NCBI GenBank assembly: GCA_902363825.1
Contig: CABJBK010000007.1
Location: 120,894 to 184,893, forward strand
Reading direction: 5' to 3'
Origin: Lachnospiraceae bacterium
GTDB taxonomy: Bacteria > Bacillota > Clostridia > Lachnospirales > Lachnospiraceae
DNA: 64,000 nt
How positions within the stretch are numbered: position 1 is the first letter of the stretch; each line of letters opens with the position of its first letter. The notes beneath the pieces were generated by a model. That model saw only the letters and a program-made list of their open reading frames with translations, was not told the origin of the DNA and made no database searches. Below are positions 24,781-32,228 of this stretch, piece by piece. The position numbers were made by a program, and so were the translations under genes.

Positions 24781-25377
24781 TTATATGGTTTTAATATACT
24801 CCCATACGGGAGAAAACGCAAGTCTCTTTTTTATCACTTTTTTCCATTTTCCAGCCACCAGCACCAGATGCCCGCGCATAACACGATGAGAAACAGAACC
24901 ACTGCCACAATATTCTGAGCCATATGTATTTTCCTCCTGTGATTTTCTTCTTATAAATGAAATCACAGGAATCCATTTTTCTCCGTCCTGCCTGTGGATA
25001 TACCGGATGATACACCTTCGGCGTACCAGTGCCCGCTCCGGATTTTTTCTTTTTTCTGTCCGGATTCTTATCTGTAATACCGTAAAAAGCAATAAGAGAA
25101 ACAGTCCGAGCACAACCTTTAAGTTCTGTTCGGATGACCGCCCGCTCTCTGTCAGCGCCTGCGCGCTCTTTAACCCGAGCTGTTCCGTCGTACAGGGTGA
25201 TTCCTGCTGCGGAACCAGCGTCCGCGCAAGATAGACCTCTGTCGTCTTTTCCGCCGGTTGAACGGCGCGTGAGAAAACAATATCCGCCTGTCCGAGATCC
25301 AGGCAGATGCCACAGAGGATCATCGCGGCTGCTAAAAGCGGCGCTATCCATTTTCTGCAATGTGCCACGCTTCTCAT
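24781..25377 (-). CDS. Hypothetical membrane protein
   Basis: This is a 198-residue open frame that I do not recognise. From the ATG at 25377 it starts with a basic stretch and a hydrophobic segment (WIAPLLAAAMILCGICLDLG), then an extracytoplasmic-looking region of about 60 residues, then a second membrane segment (VVLGLFLLLLFTVLQI) and a basic cytoplasmic tail. ATG 25377 overlaps the GGDEF stop codon region (25379-25381) and has GGAGG nine bases ahead, suggesting translational coupling. The last 50 codons overlap the 29-residue ORF at 24834-24923 in another frame, so the true C-terminus is uncertain. Confidence 0.5.
   Translation of the reverse strand: MRSVAHCRKWIAPLLAAAMILCGICLDLGQADIVFSRAVQPAEKTTEVYLARTLVPQQESPCTTEQLGLKSAQALTESGRSSEQNLKVVLGLFLLLLFTVLQIRIRTEKRKNPERALVRRRCIIRYIHRQDGEKWIPVISFIRRKSQEENTYGSEYCGSGSVSHRVMRGHLVLVAGKWKKVIKKRLAFSPVWEYIKTI
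24834..24923 (-). CDS. 29-residue single-pass membrane peptide
   Basis: Start ATG 24923 has AGGAGG ten bases upstream. The peptide reads MAQNIVAVVLF, continues through a hydrophobic core with two cysteines, and ends in a Trp-rich, charged tail (CWWLENGKK). It has one membrane helix and a cytoplasmic basic end, in the size range of KdpF- or CydX-like subunits, but I see no specific match. It overlaps the 198-residue frame at 24781-25377 in a different frame. The strong ribosome site and clean helix make it credible. Confidence 0.5.
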   Translation of the reverse strand: MAQNIVAVVLFLIVLCAGIWCWWLENGKK

Positions 25378-25378
25378 C

Positions 25379-26425
25379 TCAGGAAACCTCCATACGGTCC
25401 TTGCCATTTTCTTTCGCCTGATAGAGACAGTCATCCGCCCGGCTTATGGTGTGCTCGATCTTCTCTCCCGTTTTGCGCTTTGCGGCACCCGCAGAGATCG
25501 TGACCATGATATCCGTCTCATGATAGTCATGCCGGTCCGTGCGCACCTCTCCGAGGATCTTCTGCAGCGCGTTCACTAATGACGGATATGCCATTTTTCC
25601 GACCGCAAGGATCAGGAATTCTTCTCCGCCCCACCGGCAGGTATGGATCTCTTCCGTCTCCGCCGCAAGGATCCTCTGCGCCACCTCATGCAGGATCATA
25701 TCCCCCGCGCCATGTCCATAGGTATCGTTTACCTTTTTAAAGTCATCGATGTCTAAGATCGCGATCCCGACCTCCGCATCCGTCCCTGCAAGCTCCGGCA
25801 GTCTGTCAAAACGCTCCTGCATGCTCCTGCGGTTCTCCATCTGCGTCAGTTCGTCCCGTCTCGCCGCTTCCTCAAGCTGTTTCTCGGTTCCGGTCACGAT
25901 CTTTCTGTAATTCTCCATAAAGAAAATAATATAGACAAGAACAAAGGTCGCGTTGATCACGAAAAAGATCTTTCCCGCATGCCATTTTGTGATATCATAA
26001 AACGGCTTGATACGAGAACTGATAAAGTAAAACGCGAGATACAGTACCCCCGCCAGGATACTGACCGTTCTCGGATGCAGCGACGGCTTTTTGATCTTCT
26101 GTCCAAGATAATCACAGTAATAAACCGTTAAGATCAGCGCAAATGTATAGATTTGAAACCCGCTGTTCCATCCGACACAAAGATACGCCAGTATCATATG
26201 TAACAAAATCTCAATGTACGCGTTCCCGAAGAACACATGCAGATTCCGCTTGATCCAGAAGTAATTGATCAGATATACCAGAATGCTTACTATATTTACA
26301 AACACCATCAGCCGAACCTGAAACATGAAAAACATGATGATCAGGTATATATGCGAACAGAGCAGCATCGTATTGACGATCTTTGCTAACTTCCAGTATT
26401 TTTCCCCGTTATTGTTTGTTGTCAT
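25379..26425 (-). CDS. Membrane diguanylate cyclase (GGEEF)
   Basis: This 348-residue protein has about six N-terminal membrane segments (residues 15-175, no recognised sensor family), a short coiled coil, and a C-terminal GGDEF domain (DELTQMENRRSMQERF, then RWGGEEFLILA and ISRADDCLYQAKENGKDRM). The active site GGEEF is intact, so c-di-GMP synthesis is expected; no RxxD inhibitory site is seen. I used ATG 26425 after GGGGAGA; the frame can extend four codons to a TTG. The next gene's start codon lies two bases before the end of this stop codon, which suggests coupling. Confidence 0.88.
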   Translation of the reverse strand: MTTNNNGEKYWKLAKIVNTMLLCSHIYLIIMFFMFQVRLMVFVNIVSILVYLINYFWIKRNLHVFFGNAYIEILLHMILAYLCVGWNSGFQIYTFALILTVYYCDYLGQKIKKPSLHPRTVSILAGVLYLAFYFISSRIKPFYDITKWHAGKIFFVINATFVLVYIIFFMENYRKIVTGTEKQLEEAARRDELTQMENRRSMQERFDRLPELAGTDAEVGIAILDIDDFKKVNDTYGHGAGDMILHEVAQRILAAETEEIHTCRWGGEEFLILAVGKMAYPSLVNALQKILGEVRTDRHDYHETDIMVTISAGAAKRKTGEKIEHTISRADDCLYQAKENGKDRMEVS

Positions 26426-26479
26426 TCTTCTCCCCAACTGTCTGTTTTTCCTCTTTTTAAATATATTACACTTGCTTCT

Positions 26480-26508
26480 ATTTTAAGCCTTTTGGACAGG
26501 ATTTTCAA
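26480..26508 (-). promoter_or_regulatory. Predicted promoter of the membrane GGDEF gene
   Basis: On the minus strand: -35 TTGAAA (26503-26508), 17 bases, -10 TAAAAT (26480-26485), about 45 bases before the ATG. It separates this gene from the ABC exporter pair upstream. Confidence 0.45.
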
Positions 26509-26554
26509 CCAAACAGTGGGGATTTTAGGAATTTTTCACAATTTATTTTGCAGG

Positions 26555-28327
26555 TTACGCGGCAAACTGCGCCATATAGAGTTTGTAGTACGCTCCCTTT
26601 AGTTCCATCAGCTCTTTCGCGCTTCCCTGCTCAATGATATGACCGTCATCGATGACAAAAATGCGGTCGGCTTCCTGTATCGTGGAAAGCCTGTGCGCGA
26701 TCACAAACGAAGTTCTTCCTTTTAAGAGGCTCTCGATGCCTTTCTGCACCAGAAGCTCCGTCTTCGTGTCGATGCTTGAGGTCGCCTCATCCAGAACCAG
26801 GATCTTTGGCATGGATACCATCGTTCTCGCAAACGCAAGAAGCTGCTTCTGTCCGATTGACAGTCCGCCTCCCCGTTCGGAAAGGACCGTATCGTAGCCC
26901 TTTTCCAGTTTCATGATAAAATCATGGGCGTTGACCGCTTTTGCTGCGGCGATAATTTCCTCGTCCGTTGCGTCCAGTTTTCCATAGCGGATGTTATCTT
27001 TTATCGTGCCGCTGAACAGGAAATTATCCTGCGTCATAATGCCCATCTGTCTGCGCAGACTCTCGATCGACACGCTTTTCACATCGATCCCGTCGATCAG
27101 CACTCTGCCCTCCTGCACATCATAAAAACGGCTGATCAGGTTTACGATCGTCGATTTCCCGGAGCCGGTCGCACCCACGAGCGCGATCGTTTCTCCCGGT
27201 CTGATATCAAAGCTGATGTCGTCAAGCACTTTCGTGTCCGCATCGTAAGAAAATGAAACATGTTCAAACCGTACATTTCCTTCGATCTCCGGCATTTCCG
27301 CCACATCTGCCCCGTCCGCGATCGCAGGCTTGGTATCCAGGATCTCAAAGATCCGCTCCGCTCCGGCAATGTTGGTCACAAGCTGATTGTAAAAGTTGCT
27401 CAAGTTGTTGATCGGCTGCCAGAACATATTGATGTATGTCCCAAACGCGAGAAAGGTACCGAGTGTCACATGTTCTGCCCCGAGGATCACGATCCCCACA
27501 AAATACAGGCTGATACAGCCGATCCCCCACGACAGGTCGATGACCGAACCAAACGCGTCACTTAACCGCACCGCCTTTAGGAACCCGTCACGGTGCTCTT
27601 TCGTCAGGACATCGAAGGTCTCTTTCGTCTCATCCTCCGCCGTAAAACTCTTGATGATCCGCATCCCGGACATATCCTCGTGGATAAACGCATTCAGATT
27701 GGAACTTTTCTTTCGGAATGCCTGCCACTTCGGATGCGCATGTACCTCAATGAAAAACATGCCGAATACCATGAACGGCGTACTGATCAGCGATGCCGCC
27801 GCAAGCTTTGGATTTTTGGTAAACATGATGCCAACGACCGCGATCACCGTGATCATGTCCGGGATCAGCGTTGTCACACTGTTGGAAAGCACATCCTTTA
27901 AGGAATTGATGTCCCCGATGATACGCGACAGGATCTTTCCGGTCGGTCTGCTGTCAAAAAAGGCAAAATCCAGCTTCTGGATATGGGTATACAGCTGCTG
28001 GCGGATCGTCAGCAGGATATTGTTACAGACCTTTGCCATGATATACATACGGATCTTCATCGCAAGTACCACAAACAGGTTTAAGATGAGCGCGATTCCC
28101 ATCAGGCGGAACAGTCCCGGAATATTGTTATTTCCGATATACCGGTCGATCGCCGACTCGATCATGATCGGATTTAGCAGGCTGATCGCAACTCCGTAAA
28201 ACATCAGGACAAGTACCAGAAGGATCTGCCATTTATAGGCAAGCAGATAGGAAAAAAGTCTCTTTAACGTCACTGCTTTGCTCTTTTCGGTTAATTTTTC
28301 GTCATCTTTATAAGAATTTACTGCCAC
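26555..28327 (-). CDS. ABC exporter half-transporter, catalytically competent subunit
   Basis: This 590-residue type I exporter has a six-helix membrane domain (about 30-330) and an ATPase domain. Walker A is GATGSGKST and Walker B ILVLDEATSSID, with the catalytic Glu present; the signature motif is LSIGQ, off-consensus. Together with the partner at 28331-30076 this gives one consensus and one degenerate ATP site, the pattern of heterodimeric multidrug exporters such as BmrCD, LmrCD and TM287/288. The start codon is GTG 28327 with GGAGG eight bases before, four bases after the partner gene ends. Likely substrates are drugs or lipids. Confidence 0.9.
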   Translation of the reverse strand: MAVNSYKDDEKLTEKSKAVTLKRLFSYLLAYKWQILLVLVLMFYGVAISLLNPIMIESAIDRYIGNNNIPGLFRLMGIALILNLFVVLAMKIRMYIMAKVCNNILLTIRQQLYTHIQKLDFAFFDSRPTGKILSRIIGDINSLKDVLSNSVTTLIPDMITVIAVVGIMFTKNPKLAAASLISTPFMVFGMFFIEVHAHPKWQAFRKKSSNLNAFIHEDMSGMRIIKSFTAEDETKETFDVLTKEHRDGFLKAVRLSDAFGSVIDLSWGIGCISLYFVGIVILGAEHVTLGTFLAFGTYINMFWQPINNLSNFYNQLVTNIAGAERIFEILDTKPAIADGADVAEMPEIEGNVRFEHVSFSYDADTKVLDDISFDIRPGETIALVGATGSGKSTIVNLISRFYDVQEGRVLIDGIDVKSVSIESLRRQMGIMTQDNFLFSGTIKDNIRYGKLDATDEEIIAAAKAVNAHDFIMKLEKGYDTVLSERGGGLSIGQKQLLAFARTMVSMPKILVLDEATSSIDTKTELLVQKGIESLLKGRTSFVIAHRLSTIQEADRIFVIDDGHIIEQGSAKELMELKGAYYKLYMAQFAA

Positions 28328-28330
28328 AAG

Positions 28331-30076
28331 CTACGCCTCCTTTCTCTCAGACTCAGCTTTTAATATGTCACCATACTGCGCAAGATACGTCTCATAGTAA
28401 AGCCCTTTCTGCGCGATCAGGCTCTCATGCGTGCCGCGCTCCTTCACCTGTCCGGCATCAAGTACAATGATCTCATCCGCTTTTTTTACCGCACTGATGC
28501 GGTGCGCAATGATGATCTTGGTCGTATCTTTTAAGGTTTCCAGTGTTTCCTGGATCAGATGCTCCGTCTCCATATCCAGCGCGGAAGTCGAATCATCCAG
28601 TACAAGGATCGGATTTTTCTTCGCGAGTGCCCGCGCAATGCTGATGCGCTGTTTCTGCCCGCCGGAAAGACCAACGCCGCGCTCTCCGATGACCGTGTCA
28701 TACTTTTGATCCATGCGCTCGATAAAACTGTTTGCCCGGGCGTCTGCCGCCGCTTTCCGCACGGTTTCCGGATCGATGCTGTCACGTTTTCCCAGCTTTA
28801 CATTCTCGCTGATGCTGTCCGAAAACAGGAAAACATCCTGCATAACCACGGAAATACTGCTGCGGAGCTGTTTTAACGACAGATCGCGCACATCGGTGTC
28901 ATCCACCTTCACGCTGCCGCCTGTCACATCATACAGACGCTGTAACAGATACACGATCGAACTTTTTCCTGCTCCGGTAGCGCCCATGATCCCGACCGTC
29001 TTTCCCGGCATGACTGTGAAATTCACATCCTTTAAGATCTCATAGCCGTCCGCCTTGTGGAACGAAACGTTTGAGAACTCGATCTTTCCGGCGATCTGCT
29101 CTTTTGTGACCGGCCGGGCTTTCTCTGTAACCGCCGGTTTTTCCTGATAGATCTTTTGTATTTTCCGGTTGGACGCGATCGCGGAAGACGCGCTGTTGGT
29201 AAGCCATCCGAGCATTTCCATCGGCCATACGATATTGTTGGAATACTCAAGGAACGCGCTCAAGGATCCGAGTGTCATCTCCCCGTGGATCACGAAGTAA
29301 CCGCCGGACATGACTGTGATAAGCGGCAGCACTTTTGTAACCAGTGAGAAATACGGATCATATTTTACAAATACTTTGGACTGCTGCATATTCAAGTCAT
29401 AGTAACGCTTGTTGTGAGACAGGAATTTCCCGATCTCATATTTTTCCCTTGCAAACGCCTTTACTGTCCGCACGCCTGCCAGATTTTCCTCGGCAACCGT
29501 GTTTAACGCCGCGTTCTCCTCACTGATCGCTTCATAGACCGCACCGAGTTTTTTCTCCATCACGATCGCGATCGCGCCGCAGACCCCCATGGAAAGCGTC
29601 GGGATCAGCGCCAGTCTCCAGTCCAGGCGGTACATCCAAAACAAAATGATGATGGTGTGTACCGTCACTTCGATCAGTAACATGCTCACAAAACTGATCC
29701 CGTCCCAGATCTTATCCACGTCCTCTTTCACGCGCGCCATCAGTTCCCCGGTTCCGGTGCGGTCAAAAAACTCTGCGCTTAAGGACTGGATATGGCGGAA
29801 CAGATTTTTTCTCATGTCGGACGCAATGGTCGATCCGAGATAGTCAAACATATATTCCTTGACATACTGAAAGATGCAGCGCCCCACTCCGATCCCCAGA
29901 ATGCCGAGCAAAAGCCATTTTAATTTCGGGATATCTCCGCCAACGATGACATCGTCCACAATATGTTTGGTAAACTGTGGCGACATCAGATCCAGACTCA
30001 CCGCGATGAGCAGGGAAGATACCGCAAGCAGGTAGCCCCATTTATGTTCCCAGATGTAAGTGTGCAATTTTTTCAA
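28331..30076 (-). CDS. ABC exporter half-transporter, degenerate-site subunit
   Basis: This 581-residue partner of the exporter at 26555-28327 has a six-helix membrane domain and an ATPase domain with Walker A GATGAGKSS and a normal LSGGQ signature. Its Walker B is ILVLDDSTSALD, with Asp replacing the catalytic Glu, which is typical of one half of a heterodimer. I take the start as the TTG at 30076 (a GGGGG ribosome site seven bases before, then MKKLHTYIWEHKW-type conserved sequence). The open frame continues upstream for 21 codons without conserved features. Expression is probably controlled by the leader at 30243-30494. Confidence 0.87.
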   Translation of the reverse strand: MKKLHTYIWEHKWGYLLAVSSLLIAVSLDLMSPQFTKHIVDDVIVGGDIPKLKWLLLGILGIGVGRCIFQYVKEYMFDYLGSTIASDMRKNLFRHIQSLSAEFFDRTGTGELMARVKEDVDKIWDGISFVSMLLIEVTVHTIIILFWMYRLDWRLALIPTLSMGVCGAIAIVMEKKLGAVYEAISEENAALNTVAEENLAGVRTVKAFAREKYEIGKFLSHNKRYYDLNMQQSKVFVKYDPYFSLVTKVLPLITVMSGGYFVIHGEMTLGSLSAFLEYSNNIVWPMEMLGWLTNSASSAIASNRKIQKIYQEKPAVTEKARPVTKEQIAGKIEFSNVSFHKADGYEILKDVNFTVMPGKTVGIMGATGAGKSSIVYLLQRLYDVTGGSVKVDDTDVRDLSLKQLRSSISVVMQDVFLFSDSISENVKLGKRDSIDPETVRKAAADARANSFIERMDQKYDTVIGERGVGLSGGQKQRISIARALAKKNPILVLDDSTSALDMETEHLIQETLETLKDTTKIIIAHRISAVKKADEIIVLDAGQVKERGTHESLIAQKGLYYETYLAQYGDILKAESERKEA

Positions 30077-30242
30077 AACATTTCCCCCTTCATCCCAAAT
30101 TTCTTTTCTGCAAAAAATAACGTATTCCCGGCAACACACGCCAGAATATCACCATACCGCACTTAAAAAACAATTAAAAAATCTGCGGCAGAAAGATTCT
30201 TTATGCCCTATCGAATACCCCGCATACCGGTATCCTGTGGGA

Positions 30243-30274
30243 CAAAAAAACCGTGGCAGTAAAACTACCACGGT
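30243..30274 (-). terminator. Intrinsic terminator in the ABC exporter leader (attenuator)
   Basis: On the minus strand ACCGTGGTAG pairs with CTGCCACGGT (ten pairs, one G-T) around a five-base loop (stem-loop 30250-30274), followed by TTTTTTT. It lies between the predicted promoter and the exporter genes, 50 bases after the leader ORF's stop codon and about 166 bases before the exporter start. Part of its 5' arm and loop (30260-30269) is complementary to a segment inside the leader ORF (30343-30352). Confidence 0.8.
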
Positions 30275-30324
30275 CATCTCTCTGTCGCAGAAGCGAATCC
30301 TGGTCTATATTCAAACGACGGGAA

Positions 30325-30414
30325 TCAGAAATCGCAACCTGAGGTAATTTTATGCATCACATTGTTTGCAGTCTTCTGTTTTTTGACAATATGTTTCAGA
30401 TCCATATTTCGCAT
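30325..30414 (-). CDS. 29-residue leader peptide upstream of the ABC exporter
   Basis: The ORF starts ATG 30414 with a very strong ribosome site AAAGGAGGT (30421-30429) and ends TGA at 30325-30327. The peptide begins MRNMDLKHIVKKQK, is basic in the middle, and ends TSGCDF; it has no signal peptide or bacteriocin-type double-Gly leader. Codons 21-24 (CAT AAA ATT ACC) contain the base run TAAAATTACC that can pair with the 5' side of the downstream terminator. The layout (leader ORF, terminator, heterodimeric exporter) parallels the B. subtilis bmrB-bmrCD unit, where ribosome stalling by antibiotics opens the terminator. A secreted-peptide role is a less likely alternative. Confidence 0.6.
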   Translation of the reverse strand: MRNMDLKHIVKKQKTANNVMHKITSGCDF

Positions 30415-30465
30415 ATCATTACCTCCTTTCTGATGTTCGTTATTTTTACATGAATTACGCGTTTT

Positions 30466-30494
30466 AGGTTACGCCAGTTTTTTCCATCTGTCAA
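30466..30494 (-). promoter_or_regulatory. Predicted promoter of the leader peptide-ABC exporter unit
   Basis: On the minus strand: a perfect -35 TTGACA (30489-30494), 17 bases, -10 TAACCT (30466-30471). The start site would be near 30459, about 45 bases before the leader ATG. Confidence 0.6.
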
Positions 30495-30510
30495 GGCGTT
30501 TTTTTATTTT

Positions 30511-31617
30511 CTAATACTCTCCTTCTTCCCTTAACACTTTTCTGCAATACCAGGTGTCATCGACCTGCCGCACGACATCCCCCGCGACGATCACCGGATG
30601 ATCGATATCATTTGGCGGGATATAGCTGACAATCCCGGTTATTCCGTCGGACATGATGACCTGACTGTTCTTAAAATGCCGGATCATGTTTTTGATAAAT
30701 ACGGCAACCAGCTCCGGGTCAAGTCCCCCGTATTCTTTGTGTTTCATCTTATCCAAAATATCGAACGGCAGACGCTCCTCCTTATAACTCCGCTTTGACA
30801 CCATGGCGTCATAGATGTCGCAGATCGAAGTGATCCGGGCAAAAACCGAGATCTCGTCACCGGACAGCTGATCCGGGTATCCAAGCCCGTCCAGTCTTTC
30901 ATGGTGATGGCGCACCGCGTCCCGGACAGACGCGTCGTACTGGTCTCCCAGAAGCTCATAGGAGTATACCGGATGTTGCTTGATGACCTCGTATTCCTCT
31001 TTGGTCAGTTTTCTCGGCGCGTAAAGGATCTGCTCCGGGATCTGCGTCTTGCCGATATCGTGGAGCAGTCCCGCCATGACAAGCAGCTGGATCTGCTCCT
31101 CCGGCATTTTGAGCCAGTAGCCCATCATGCCGTTTAAAAACGCGATGTTTAGGGAATGTCTCTGTAAATCCTCATCTATTTTTCTCGGCACATTGATACA
31201 CTCAAAGAAATCATGGAAATTCATTTTCCCGAGTTTTTTCGTTACTTCTCCGGTTACCTCCTGCGCCGCTTCATACTCCGGCTCTGCCGCATGCTCGATC
31301 ATTCCGAGGAAATTTCTGACTTCTTTTCTCAGCTTGGTATAACCGAATTTGTCCTCCATCATCTCCTGACGGATCTCCGGCGGCACTTCCTTTGCGTTCA
31401 TGATCTTCTCATAGGTTTCCTCGCAGGTCATGACACATGCATCCTCTGTCCCCAGATTTTTCAGCTGTCCGATCGTTTTTTCAGTGATCCGCTCTCCCGC
31501 GCGTATCAGAAGTACCTTTCCGCTTTCATTATACAGATCGTCGGAAAGTACCATGCCATCCCACAGGTACCGGATCGGAATCTTTTTTAATGTAATGTTC
31601 TTTTTTTCTTCTGTCAT
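30511..31617 (-). CDS. HD-GYP domain c-di-GMP phosphodiesterase
   Basis: This 368-residue protein has an N-terminal domain of about 110 residues with the KKIPIRYLWDGMVLSDDLY start common to HD-GYP proteins, then a full HD-GYP domain: LLHDIGKTQIP (HD at about 186-187), a conserved His in QHPVYSYELL, HHHERLDGLGYP (GYP at about 246-248) and ITSICDIYDAMVS. All metal-binding and signature residues appear present, so hydrolysis of c-di-GMP is expected. A C-terminal region of about 60 residues resembles a small beta domain. Start ATG 31617 after GGGAG. It overlaps the PilZ gene's 3' end by 89 bases, so the two are coupled. Confidence 0.9.
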   Translation of the reverse strand: MTEEKKNITLKKIPIRYLWDGMVLSDDLYNESGKVLLIRAGERITEKTIGQLKNLGTEDACVMTCEETYEKIMNAKEVPPEIRQEMMEDKFGYTKLRKEVRNFLGMIEHAAEPEYEAAQEVTGEVTKKLGKMNFHDFFECINVPRKIDEDLQRHSLNIAFLNGMMGYWLKMPEEQIQLLVMAGLLHDIGKTQIPEQILYAPRKLTKEEYEVIKQHPVYSYELLGDQYDASVRDAVRHHHERLDGLGYPDQLSGDEISVFARITSICDIYDAMVSKRSYKEERLPFDILDKMKHKEYGGLDPELVAVFIKNMIRHFKNSQVIMSDGITGIVSYIPPNDIDHPVIVAGDVVRQVDDTWYCRKVLREEGEY

Positions 31618-32194
31618 AATTCTCCCTGCTCTTTCCCATGGCAATGTGACGGCATCCATATTCCTCCGTCCACAGATTCTGATTCTGTATCCGCACGACC
31701 TCATACATTCCGCGCAGTGTGGTCTCTCCCAGATCCAGCCGGATCAGGATCCGGTCCCCTTTTTCAAAGCTTCCCGCCTCAGACTCTATGAGCAGACCGT
31801 TTGCGCTGATATTTTTCGTAGTGATCTCTATGGGCTTTCGCAGCGTGATCCTTTTTCCCGCGATCTGGATCCCTGTCACTTTTCCGGGTGCCTTGATGTC
31901 ATAACGCGACCTCTCTCTGTCCTCTCTGACCCGCCCGCTGTAAAGATCGATCTCAAGCTCATTTGCAATGACCGGCTTATTCATATTTCCGTAATATTCG
32001 AGCAGCCGGTGCGCGCCAAAGATCAGCACACTGACCTCCCGGCATCCGGGACTGCTCAGTCCGCTCGCACTGATCTTTACGGTCTTTTTTGCAGAATCGA
32101 ATGCTGTAATCCTTGTACTGGCAATGAGCTTTCCCGTATTCATATCTTTGATCTGTATTTTCCGTCCTACCAGTTCATTTGCGTACTCTGTCAT
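31529..32194 (-). CDS. PilZ domain c-di-GMP effector (YcgR-like)
   Basis: This 221-residue protein has an N-terminal YcgR-like beta domain (about 1-90) and a PilZ domain from about 95, with the binding motif RERSRYDI (RxxxR) and NISANGLLIES (the D/N-x-S-x-x-G part). It should bind c-di-GMP and, if YcgR-like, alter flagellar or surface behaviour. The final 29 codons lie inside the HD-GYP gene in another frame and look non-conserved (KKEHYIKKDS), so a recent stop-codon loss is possible. Start ATG 32194 after AAGGAG. An MCP gene lies immediately upstream, consistent with a motility role. Confidence 0.85.
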   Translation of the reverse strand: MTEYANELVGRKIQIKDMNTGKLIASTRITAFDSAKKTVKISASGLSSPGCREVSVLIFGAHRLLEYYGNMNKPVIANELEIDLYSGRVREDRERSRYDIKAPGKVTGIQIAGKRITLRKPIEITTKNISANGLLIESEAGSFEKGDRILIRLDLGETTLRGMYEVVRIQNQNLWTEEYGCRHIAMGKSRENYDRRKKEHYIKKDSDPVPVGWHGTFRRSV

Positions 32195-32228
32195 ATATTT
32201 TCATGCTCCTTGATCTGCTGTCCCCGAC

